From Mastigocoleus testarum BC008 (lineage in GTDB: Bacteria; Cyanobacteriota; Cyanobacteriia; Cyanobacteriales; Nostocaceae): DNA of 64,000 nt. Shown here one piece after another: positions 18,645-26,665 of this stretch. Each line of letters starts with the position of its first letter. The stretch's first letter is position 1. Location: NCBI RefSeq assembly GCF_001456025.1, contig NZ_LMTZ01000118.1, positions 62,001-126,000 of the forward strand, read 5' to 3'. The position numbers were made by a program, and so were the translations under genes. Under the pieces are notes generated by a model that was not told the DNA's origin, searched no databases, and saw only the letters and a list, made by a program, of their open reading frames with translations.

Positions 18645-19798
18645 GCGAAATAAAAAAACAACTTATTAAAACCCTTTTCTATCTATAGTTACGCAGATAA
18701 AACCACGCCATTATATAATAATGCTATTGCATTTTCAACCAACTCCTTAATACTAGCAAATTTATCAAGTCTATTCTTTTTGTAATAAGTATAAAATCAG
18801 TTAATCTATGCAAAAAAAGGAGAAATAATCGGTAATGATATAACTCTGAAAGCCAACAGCAGGAGCGATTGTTATTGGGGATACAAATTATTCTTATATC
18901 AGTAAATTTTCCCTCCGCAGCAGATAAGATACTTCTACCTTAAGAGAGTCCTTCATAAATTAAAGAAATGTAAAACTTAAATAAAAGATAGATTGATAAA
19001 TTTGATTAATATCTAAATAATTGCAAATACATGAGTTTAAATAGTCTTCTAGATATTTATCGATTATTGGTAGGTGTGTTTTCCAACAAAATTATCCCTA
19101 CCTTTAAGCATCTCATTCTTTAAGAGTCCAGATTTTCAGTATCGATAACTACTAGGCAGATCTGCAGGAACCAAGTTTTATGTCGCTCCTAGGGGGACTC
19201 GTCGTGTTTTTCATTGGGATATAGAGTAAATACTCACTATCGTGAGAAATAATTACTGCAAAACTTGGCTCTCTCTGGCTGCGAGTCAATTATCGATCTT
19301 CTTTTAAATCTCGCGAAAGTTTAGAAATACTGTCAAAGGGAAGAAAGAAGTAGGGTAGTTTCGGAGGGAATCTGACTCGTGATGGTGTTTACCCAGCCTA
19401 ACAGAGTAGAAAAATTTTAGTAAGAATTGTCCGTTTAGTATTGTTTCACGTCTGGATATTTTGCAAACTTAGCAGTTACAGTGACATTTTTAGCCAAAAA
19501 TAATACTTATTTAGTTTCTTGAAATACGAGAGATTCTTGAGTCAATAGGGTATTTGTTTGGGTAAGTAGGAGGTATTTTTGAAATTTTTTTATGTATTAT
19601 TATATTGATTGGAATTCCATGCTGCATTACCCATTCAATATCGAAGAGAATCAAATAAAGTAAGCAAAGTTTATCCTTTTATCAATCATTAGTTATCAGG
19701 AATAATATAAGAATAAATTATTGGGATAAAGACATCATAAAAATATATTTTTTTATAGTTTTTTGTCTAACTAAATTTATTTCAAAAATGTTTACTAC
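18645..19798. other. spacer with clustered inverted repeats, possible structured RNA
   Basis: This 1.15-kb spacer has no coding frame, but 19069-19250 contains several short perfect stems. They are GGTAGG/CCTACC (19069-19102), a nested pair GAGTCC/GGACTC (19124-19129 with 19195-19200) and CTAGG/CCTAG (19152-19156 with 19188-19192), and a GCAGATCTGC palindrome. Two mutually exclusive hairpins, GAGT/ACTC (19224-19235) and CTCAC/GTGAG (19233-19246), follow. The stretch is more GC-rich than its surroundings. It is unlike any RNA family that could be recalled, and the call is tentative. Confidence 0.3.
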
Positions 19799-20641
19799 AT
19801 GACTAAGCAGTGTTTTAAGAGCAATCATTTAATAGGTGTTAAACATTTAATAATGGCTGTACCAGAAAAAGGATTTAAACCCTACTTTATCACTCCAAAA
19901 CCAATAAAAAAAGAATATCCCCTGTTTATTTACTTGCCAGGGATGGATGGTACTGGAAAACTATTGCGCACGCAAATCGCTGGTTTAGAAAATAGTTTTG
20001 ATATTCGTTGTCTGGCAATTCCGCCTACTGACCAAAGTGATTGGGGGAAATTAACTAGTGACTTAGTAGATTTAGTGAAAGCTGAACTGCAACTTCAACC
20101 TCGAATATCTGTGTATTTATGTGGTGAATCCTTTGGGGGTTGTTTAGCAATGAAAATATTAGCGGAAGCCCCTCACTTATTTAACCGAATTATTTTAGTT
20201 AATCCGGCTTCGAGTTTTCATCGTTTACCTTGGTTGAATTGGTCATCCCAAATCTTAGACTTGGTTCCGTCTGCTGTATATACCTTTGGTGCTGTTGGAT
20301 TTTTGCCCTTTTTAGTAAGTTTGACAAGAATTGCAGCTGCAGATCGTCAAGATATTCTCAAGATTATTCGCTCTGTACCTTCTCAAACTGTTAACTGGCG
20401 TGTATCTTTACTGAGAAATTTTTCTGTTGACATGGAAAAGTTGAGTCAAATACAGCAGCAGATTTTGTTGATTGGGAGTGCTAGCGATCGCTTACTACCA
20501 TCAGTTACTGAGGTTGAGTTTCTCGCAGATGTTTTTCCCAACAGCCAAGTTTTTATCTTACCGGATAGCGGACATGCTTGTTTGTTGGAAAAAGATACTG
20601 ATCTCTACGAAATTATGAAAGCTTATGACGAGAATTTGTAA
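19799..20641 (+). CDS. alpha/beta hydrolase, PES/esterase-domain-like
   Basis: This 280-residue alpha/beta hydrolase shows the oxyanion region L-P-G-M-D-G-T-G, the nucleophile elbow G-E-S-F-G-G (Ser111), an Asp near residue 230 in G-S-A-S-D-R, and His259 in D-S-G-H-A. The L-P-G-M-D-G-T-G plus G-E-S-F-G-G combination resembles the hydrolase part of phytyl ester synthase-type proteins, but the acyltransferase half is absent. The substrate is therefore unknown; a lipid or phytyl ester is a guess. An internal ATG at 19853 (M-A-V-P-E-K) is an alternative start. The gene stands alone, with a long spacer upstream. Confidence 0.8.
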   Translation: MTKQCFKSNHLIGVKHLIMAVPEKGFKPYFITPKPIKKEYPLFIYLPGMDGTGKLLRTQIAGLENSFDIRCLAIPPTDQSDWGKLTSDLVDLVKAELQLQPRISVYLCGESFGGCLAMKILAEAPHLFNRIILVNPASSFHRLPWLNWSSQILDLVPSAVYTFGAVGFLPFLVSLTRIAAADRQDILKIIRSVPSQTVNWRVSLLRNFSVDMEKLSQIQQQILLIGSASDRLLPSVTEVEFLADVFPNSQVFILPDSGHACLLEKDTDLYEIMKAYDENL

Positions 20642-21159
20642 AGGTATTTAGGAGGATTTGAGAGTCAGAAGTCAGAACAACCGCGCTACGGCGTTAACGT
20701 AAGTGGGGCGTAAGCATAGCAGGAGTCAGAAGTCAGGAGTCAGAAGTCAGGAGTTAGAAATCAGAAGTCAGGAGTCAGAAGTCAGAAGTCAGGAGTCAGA
20801 AGTCAGGAGTCAAAAGTCAGAGGCAATGATTCACCTATGATTATACTAAGGAGCGTGGATTAAATCAGGTACAAAAGTAGGCTACTATTAGCATCGCGTA
20901 ACGCACCATTCCAAATTTAATTATTACAGATTATTAAATTTTTATTCTTAAGAAGCTAATACTAACGGTTTAGAACATCAGCAAGGTTTATTCCTCCGCT
21001 TATACAAAATGAGGACAGAAGTATAAGCGAAGTAGTTAATTTGGCGTTGCTGAATAGAGAATGCTAATCAAGAAATTAAGTTATTGAAACATTAATTTTT
21101 CGTAGATATTTGCACCAAAAGCATTACGCACTCACCAACGCCGTTAATTTTCTATTCTT
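20642..21159. other. repeat-bearing convergent spacer
   Basis: This spacer between the hydrolase and pepA contains the STRR array at 20660-20822. The remainder (20823-21159) is AT-rich and shows no gene or clear terminator. Confidence 0.5.
20660..20822. repeat. STRR array of AGTCAGA/AGTCAGG 7-mers with GC-rich insert
   Basis: About 17 copies of AGTCAGA or AGTCAGG in phase are interrupted once, at about 20678-20724, by a GC-richer insert with GCGCTACGGCGTTAACG. It is the longest STRR array in the window, and it lies between the convergent hydrolase gene and pepA. Confidence 0.88.
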
Positions 21160-22638
21160 TTATTTACTCAAAACCCAATGAACCAGGGTTCTTACCCCAA
21201 AACCAGTTGCTCCTGGACTATTGTAACCATTTTCTTTGTCTGCCCAAACAGTCCCAGCAATATCAAGATGTGCCCAATCAACGGTATCTTTGACAAACTG
21301 TTTGAGGAATAAGGCTGCAGTAATGGAACCTCCAGCACGAGGTCCAGTATTTTTCATGTCAGCTATACCAGACTTGAGACCTTCAAAATACTTGTCTTCC
21401 ATCGGCATGCGCCAAATTTTTTCCCCTGCGCCTTCGGCTGCTTTTTCTAGTTCCGAGGCTAACTCATCACTGGGAGTAAATAAACCGGCAATGTCATTAC
21501 CCAAAGCTACAACGCAAGCACCAGTTAATGTTGCCAAGTCAACAATTGCATCTAAACCCAACTTATCAGCAAATACTAAAGCATCAGCCAGGGTTAAACG
21601 ACCTTCTGCATCAGTATTATTTACCTCAATGGTTTTACCATTGGAAGCTTTGAGAATATCACCGGGGTGCATCGCATGACCGCTGATCATATTTTCAGTT
21701 GCAGCCGAAATAAAGTGAACCTCTACATCGGGTTGGAGTTGACCAATGGCTTTAGCCGCTCCCAATGTAGCTGCAGCACCACCCATGTCAATTTTCATGG
21801 TTTCAATGCCGCTACCTGCACCTTTAATATTTAATCCACCGGAGTCAAAAGTTAAACCTTTACCGATAATTGCTAACTTTCGCCTTGGAGTTGCTTGGGG
21901 CTTGTAAGTCAGATGGATAAACTTGGGTGGTAGGTCGGAAGCTTTTGCTACTCCCAAAAAAGCACCCATTCCTAACTTTTCGCAGTCTTTTTGTTCCAAG
22001 ATTTCTAACTCTAAATTATGAGTTGAGGCAATTTCTTGGGCAATTTCTGCCATTGTAACTGGTGTTAAATCATTGGCAGGTGCTGCTACGAGTTGTCTTG
22101 CCAAAAATACTCCGGAACAAATTTGATTCGCTCTAACAATAGCAGCTTCATTATCTGCCAAACCAAGTAAATCTACTTCTTCAACCTGTGTTTCTTTCGT
22201 TTCTGGTTCTGACTTAAAGCGATTATCCTGATAAAGTGCCAATTGTACTCCTTCTGCTAGGGCTTGGGTGACATCTTCAGGATTGTGTTCACCATAGGGG
22301 AAACTAATTCCTAAAGTTTTGCACTTTTGTTTTTTTGCATTTCGTGCGGCTGTGGCTGCTGCTTTTCTCAGTACTTCTAGGGTTAAGCTTTCTATTGTTC
22401 CCAAACCAATTACTAATAATTTTTTAATTGGGCTGACTCCGGGAACTCTAGTAAAAATAGAACTACCTGCTTTAGCCTTAAATTCTTCTTCTGTAATTAT
22501 TTCTTTTAAAATACCGCCTAATTTTTCATCTAAACTAGTTAATTGTCCAGTCAGTTCGGTGGCATCTTCAAATAATCCGATGGCTAAAGCATCTCCTTTC
22601 CACTCTAAAAAATTTGTATTGCTTGCTCTAACTTCCAT
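21160..22638 (-). CDS. pepA: leucyl aminopeptidase (M17)
   Basis: This 492-residue two-metal aminopeptidase removes N-terminal amino acids in peptide turnover. The signature N-T-D-A-E-G-R-L is present, with the metal-binding region K-G-L-T-F-D-S-G-G-L and M-K-I-D-M-G-G-A-A. It has a complete N-terminal macro-like domain and C-terminal catalytic domain of normal length. It is transcribed alone, with an STRR array downstream. Confidence 0.96.
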   Translation of the reverse strand: MEVRASNTNFLEWKGDALAIGLFEDATELTGQLTSLDEKLGGILKEIITEEEFKAKAGSSIFTRVPGVSPIKKLLVIGLGTIESLTLEVLRKAAATAARNAKKQKCKTLGISFPYGEHNPEDVTQALAEGVQLALYQDNRFKSEPETKETQVEEVDLLGLADNEAAIVRANQICSGVFLARQLVAAPANDLTPVTMAEIAQEIASTHNLELEILEQKDCEKLGMGAFLGVAKASDLPPKFIHLTYKPQATPRRKLAIIGKGLTFDSGGLNIKGAGSGIETMKIDMGGAAATLGAAKAIGQLQPDVEVHFISAATENMISGHAMHPGDILKASNGKTIEVNNTDAEGRLTLADALVFADKLGLDAIVDLATLTGACVVALGNDIAGLFTPSDELASELEKAAEGAGEKIWRMPMEDKYFEGLKSGIADMKNTGPRAGGSITAALFLKQFVKDTVDWAHLDIAGTVWADKENGYNSPGATGFGVRTLVHWVLSK

Positions 22639-23206
22639 ATTTTTCTAATTTATCTATAAAACTTCCGATTAACAGTATTACTCAAAAACGCCTCGATGTT
22701 TTGAGATGGTGTATCTTGTTCTCTGCAAGGAGTTGTAAAATCCCTATAATTCACTTGGAATTAGGTTTACTCTTATTCTTTTCTACTTTAATTCTTTTTT
22801 ACTTTATGTGGATTTTTTTAGCTTCGGCAATCCAGAACTATAATTATTAACTTGATAGTAGACATTTATATTACTCGACCCAGCTATTACATAAATTCTA
22901 AACATACAATAAGTCTCCCAAAATGAGGGATGATGACCTTAGACTCATGTTTTCAAGACCTAAATCCTTTTAAACATCAAATCTCATATGATGGTAGGTA
23001 ATCAATTTCTTTCTCAATTGAAGTGTTAAAAATTTTTGGTGCCGCTCTCCATCAATTAGATTAAATATGTATGTAACTAAAGTGATTTTAATCACCTATG
23101 AATGTCCGGATTTGTAATTTTTTACCGGAATTATACTTAGGGTCTGTAAGGTCTTACCATTTTGTTTGAGAATGGAAGCAGAGTTTAGGATCTCTGCATT
23201 ATTTTT
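22639..23206. other. pepA-cyanoexosortase divergent spacer
   Basis: This non-coding spacer between divergent genes should hold both promoters. No strong hairpin, repeat array or RNA gene was recognised. Confidence 0.45.
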
Positions 23207-24085
23207 ATGAGAATCAAGTTGCACAATATGGTAGTCGCCAAATTTAAGCTTCTCCAATACTTGTTGCTTGCAACAGGAATTGGTTTAATTGCCATTCATC
23301 TAAACTTGGTTTGGAAATCGGATAATTCCAGTCTTCTAGGGACGAGTGTTTTATTTTGGACGGCGATCTGTTTTTTGGTTTGGGAAAAACGTAATAACCT
23401 GAATCTGGAAAGCGATATCTTTTCAGGTTTCTTCGGTTTTTCTCTAATTACGTTACTTTTATTAAAAACCGCTTCCATGACTAGTTTTGGTGGCTTTTTA
23501 TACCTATTGCCATTTGTTTATGCTTTTGCTTGTGCTTTATTGGCTTCTGGTTTTAAAGGTTTGAGACAGTATGCTGGTGAATTATTTGCCTTATTTATTC
23601 TTGGGTTACCGAAACTATTACCTTTGAATTTGATTAATACTTTCCTTTCTCCAATAACTGCAAAACTATCAGCTTTTCTGCTCTGGTATACAGGTTTTGA
23701 TGTGCTTCGTTCTGGAGTTTATATTCATTTACCTTCTGCGAATCAAAGTATAGAAGTTGCTAGTGGTTGTTCGGGTTCAGAACAAATTCTTCATATGTTG
23801 GGTTTGGGGATTTTGTTTATAATCATATTTCCCCTCAATAGGTTACCAAAAATCTTCTTACCTATTGTTGCCGCCATTATAGGATTTGTTGTTAACGCAG
23901 CACGAGTTGCTTTAATGGTTGTAATCCTTAAAGGGGATAACCAAGAAGCCTTTGAATATTGGCATCATGGCGATGGTTCCCTGCTATTTTCGACCATTGC
24001 TGTTTCTGTGTTTGGGTTATTTTGTTGGTTTATCCTGGGACAAGGTAAATCAAAAAATGGTGATGTAACCCCTCTGTCAAAGTAA
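23207..24085 (+). CDS. cyanoexosortase (probably type A)
   Basis: This 292-residue integral membrane protein has about eight hydrophobic helices and the exosortase catalytic residues: Cys188 in A-S-G-C-S-G, Arg233 in N-A-A-R-V-A, and His in W-H-H-G-D-G-S-L (253/254). Exosortases are thought to cleave and sort PEP-CTERM proteins to the surface, often tied to exopolysaccharide. The next two genes match the associated protein and an HpsJ-like protein known from cyanoexosortase A loci, which supports type A. A second ATG at residue 8 is an alternative start. The stop overlaps the next ATG by one base. No PEP-CTERM substrate was seen in this window. Confidence 0.85.
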   Translation: MRIKLHNMVVAKFKLLQYLLLATGIGLIAIHLNLVWKSDNSSLLGTSVLFWTAICFLVWEKRNNLNLESDIFSGFFGFSLITLLLLKTASMTSFGGFLYLLPFVYAFACALLASGFKGLRQYAGELFALFILGLPKLLPLNLINTFLSPITAKLSAFLLWYTGFDVLRSGVYIHLPSANQSIEVASGCSGSEQILHMLGLGILFIIIFPLNRLPKIFLPIVAAIIGFVVNAARVALMVVILKGDNQEAFEYWHHGDGSLLFSTIAVSVFGLFCWFILGQGKSKNGDVTPLSK

Positions 24086-24729
24086 TGCTCAACTGGCGCA
24101 AACTTCGAATTTTACTGTTAACTATTAACTTTATTGGCATTATCATTGTCCTGGTAATTACAATCGTCAAACCAGTTCAATCTTGGCTACCTACTACTTC
24201 CCACGCTTTTCCAAATAAAATATCTTTGCCTCAGTGGGAACAGGTTCAGAGTGGTAAATTATCAGAAACCAACCTAAAAAAACCCGAAATAATTGCACAA
24301 AAGCATTATCGCTATGTGCAGAATAATTTATCTTTAGATATTGAAATGCGTTATCTAACACTTATAGAAGGGGAAAAATTTATCAAAAAATATTTGGGAA
24401 TTACTTCTCCTGTGGAAGTGCGATCGCGAAAAGGTATTGGTTATTACGGTATTGGAGTAGAAAAACAAAAAGCCTTCCTCAGTGCTTGTATTACTTCCGG
24501 GGGTGTCACTAGCTTTACTGAGGAACAGTTTGAAAAAAATCATTATTTTTCGATTCTGGAACCACAAAGTTTAATCTCTTGGTTATTGGGTCGCAGAACG
24601 AGCACAGACAAGCATTGTATGTGGGCATATTTATCAGTTCCTCTTGGCAAACATAAGCCAGAATTTGCTTATCAAGTGTTAGAAACAGCCTGGGTTTCTT
24701 GGTATCAACAGTGGAACTCTCACCTGTAA
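24085..24729 (+). CDS. cyanoexosortase system-associated protein
   Basis: This 214-residue protein has one N-terminal membrane segment (about residues 8-28) and a hydrophilic extracytoplasmic remainder. Its position directly after an exosortase (TAATG overlap), its single anchor, and the L-P-Q-W-E-Q segment after the anchor fit the cyanoexosortase-associated family, which resembles the EpsI part of proteobacterial exosortase systems. Its role is unknown, presumably to help processing of sorted proteins or polysaccharide export. Translational coupling to the exosortase is expected. Confidence 0.78.
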   Translation: MLNWRKLRILLLTINFIGIIIVLVITIVKPVQSWLPTTSHAFPNKISLPQWEQVQSGKLSETNLKKPEIIAQKHYRYVQNNLSLDIEMRYLTLIEGEKFIKKYLGITSPVEVRSRKGIGYYGIGVEKQKAFLSACITSGGVTSFTEEQFEKNHYFSILEPQSLISWLLGRRTSTDKHCMWAYLSVPLGKHKPEFAYQVLETAWVSWYQQWNSHL

Positions 24730-24809
24730 CAGGGTTAGGGTTGAATTAAGTTTTACTGAAATTAGTAATAAAATTAGCGATTAAAATTTCTGTTTTTGGT
24801 GTGTAAAAA

Positions 24810-25517
24810 ATGACTAAATCCCATAGCGATAAATTTGTTTCTTCGGTACAGGACTTTGCTTTTAGTCAAGAAGGTTCAACAATGATTTTGCGGTGTTTAG
24901 GATATGGCTTGTTAGTCTTGGCACTGTTTGATGTTGTAGAAATGTTTGTGCCACCAAATTTTATGAATCCTGCATGGGAGTTTCAAACCATAGGTGCATT
25001 AGTTGAAAGAGTTCCAGTACCCTTAATTGGTTTAGCATTTGTGTTTTATGGCGAGATGAATTTCCGCAAACGCTGGGAATTTCCCGTATTAAAAGTTTTA
25101 TCTTGGTTGGCTTTAGTAATGGGAGTGATTTACATACTGTCCATTCCTTTAGGAGTTATTAATGCAGCTAGACTCCAGAGACAAAGCTCTACCCAAATTA
25201 ATGTCTTATCAAAACAACAGATTAATCGCGCCGAACAAGTAAAGAAACAAATTGATTTGGCTACACCAGAACAAATTGATAATTTACTCAAGCGTCAAGG
25301 TCGCTCTTTGGAGCTAGAACCAGAAAAGTTAAAACAAAGACTTTTAGGCGAAGTATCCCAAGCCAAACAAAAAATTAAAAGTCAAGCAAAAGCTACAGAA
25401 TCAAGTAGAGGTTTAAATTTACTCAAGAAAGCAGTGAAATGGAATCTCGGTGCGGTAGTTGCAGGAATTCTTTGCATCAATATTTGGAAAGGGACTGATT
25501 GGGCAAGAATGAATTAA
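24810..25517 (+). CDS. HpsJ-like membrane protein, cyanoexosortase-associated
   Basis: This 235-residue membrane protein has hydrophobic segments near residues 25-47, 70-84, 95-118 and close to the C-terminus, with a charged, probably coiled-coil stretch rich in Gln/Lys/Glu (about 125-200) between them. The F-D-V-V-E-M-F-V-P-P-N-F and L-V-E-R-V-P-V-P-L-I-G segments are as remembered for the HpsJ family, named from the hormogonium polysaccharide locus of Nostoc punctiforme. It follows the exosortase pair by 80 nt and ends at a strong terminator, so it is the last gene of a three-gene operon. Confidence 0.78.
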   Translation: MTKSHSDKFVSSVQDFAFSQEGSTMILRCLGYGLLVLALFDVVEMFVPPNFMNPAWEFQTIGALVERVPVPLIGLAFVFYGEMNFRKRWEFPVLKVLSWLALVMGVIYILSIPLGVINAARLQRQSSTQINVLSKQQINRAEQVKKQIDLATPEQIDNLLKRQGRSLELEPEKLKQRLLGEVSQAKQKIKSQAKATESSRGLNLLKKAVKWNLGAVVAGILCINIWKGTDWARMN

Positions 25518-25532
25518 AGCAAAAAGGAAAAA

Positions 25533-25553
25533 CCCTCTCGAATTGTGAGAGGG
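25533..25553. terminator. bidirectional Rho-independent terminator
   Basis: A perfect 7-bp stem CCCTCTC/GAGAGGG with a 7-nt loop is followed on the plus strand by ATAATTTTTA and on the minus strand by TTTTTCCTTTTT. It ends the exosortase operon (plus) and rpe (minus). Confidence 0.88.
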
Positions 25554-25631
25554 ATAATTTTTACGAACAAAATCATCTAATTTTATTAGTTAGTTAAATG
25601 TTTGTCGCTGCTGATGGTGAATCAACAAAAA

Positions 25632-26336
25632 CTATGAAGCTTTTGCTAATTCTGGACGTTTACTATTACGAATACCTTCGATTGCTTGAGCATAATCGTC
25701 TGCTTTGAATACAGCAGAACCAGCTACAATTGCATTTGCTCCTGCTTCTAAAACTTGCCAAGTATTATTAGCTTTTAAACCGCCATCTACTTCAATCCAA
25801 GGATCTAGTCCGCGTTCGTCGCACATGGTTCGTAACTGACGGATTTTTGGTACTACGCCGGGGATAAAGCTTTGACCGCCAAAGCCAGGATTGACGCTCA
25901 TGATTAAAACCATATCGCATAGATCCAAGCTATATTCAATTAAGTTCAGTGGAGTTCCAGGATTGAGTACGACTCCTGCTTTTTTACCTAATTCTTTAAT
26001 TTGTCCCAAAGTACGGTGTAGGTGAGGGGAAGCATTATGCTCGCAATGAACATAAATATGATCTGCTCCTGCTTTGGCAAAGTCCCCAACATACTTTTCC
26101 GGTTCCACGATCATTAAGTGGACATCTAATGGTTTCTGAGTGACTGGACGAATGGCCTCCACTACCAGAGGACCGATTGTAATATTGGGTACAAAACGAC
26201 CGTCCATTACGTCGACGTGGATCCAATCTGCTCCTGCTGCATCTACAGCACGAATCTCTTCTCCAAGACGACTAAAATCCGCTGATAAAATCGATGGAGC
26301 AACTACAATGGGCTTTTGAGATGAGTTATTGGTCAT
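25632..26336 (-). CDS. rpe: ribulose-phosphate 3-epimerase
   Basis: This 234-residue TIM-barrel enzyme interconverts ribulose-5-phosphate and xylulose-5-phosphate in the Calvin and pentose phosphate cycles. The signatures V-A-P-S-I-L-S-A-D-F, H-V-D-V-M-D-G-R-F-V-P-N, V-N-P-G-F-G-G-Q and E-V-D-G-G are present. ATG 26336 is used; the frame extends to a TTG at 26381, but that extension (L-Q-C-I-Q-K) has no family counterpart. It is convergent with the exosortase operon across the shared terminator. Confidence 0.96.
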   Translation of the reverse strand: MTNNSSQKPIVVAPSILSADFSRLGEEIRAVDAAGADWIHVDVMDGRFVPNITIGPLVVEAIRPVTQKPLDVHLMIVEPEKYVGDFAKAGADHIYVHCEHNASPHLHRTLGQIKELGKKAGVVLNPGTPLNLIEYSLDLCDMVLIMSVNPGFGGQSFIPGVVPKIRQLRTMCDERGLDPWIEVDGGLKANNTWQVLEAGANAIVAGSAVFKADDYAQAIEGIRNSKRPELAKAS

Positions 26337-26665
26337 GGTTAGCGGGTATTCAAGCGTCCTCTTCTGTATGCATTGTAACAAAACATTGATTAATTAATTC
26401 ATTAATGAAAAGTTATTTAGTTATTTATCGGAAAATTGGGGACTGGGTACTGGCGACTAGGTATAGCAACTGCGTGCCGCCTTGCGGCATAGAGGCTGCG
26501 GCGTCGGCGGATCCGCAAGGTGACGTTAGTAACAGCCTCTAGCGTCTAGCCTCTGGGGACTGGGAACATGAATATCTTAGATACTTGATACTTAATCAGC
26601 AATCATTGATACCAGTTAATTTTGTTGATTTTTCTTTACCATTAGCTTAACTGTCTGCTACACAA
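26337..26665. other. rpe-subtilase divergent spacer
   Basis: This spacer holds a composite repeat at 26440-26570 (described separately). The rest is AT-rich and must contain the promoters for rpe (minus) and the subtilase (plus). Confidence 0.45.
26440..26570. repeat. composite palindromic repeat flanked by GGGACTGGG units
   Basis: Outer copies of a GGGGACTGGG-type sequence (26439-26450 and 26555-26567) flank a GC-rich core. The core holds a TGCCGC/GCGGCA hairpin (26475-26489) and a larger stem AGAGGCTG/CAGCCTCT (26491-26498 with 26533-26540) enclosing GCGTCGGCGG and CGGATCCG. The core is related to elements near 14.9 and 46.7 kb. Confidence 0.72.

Noticed and set aside
20660..20822. Possible CRISPR array
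   Set aside because: The units are contiguous 7-mers without unique spacers; it is an STRR.
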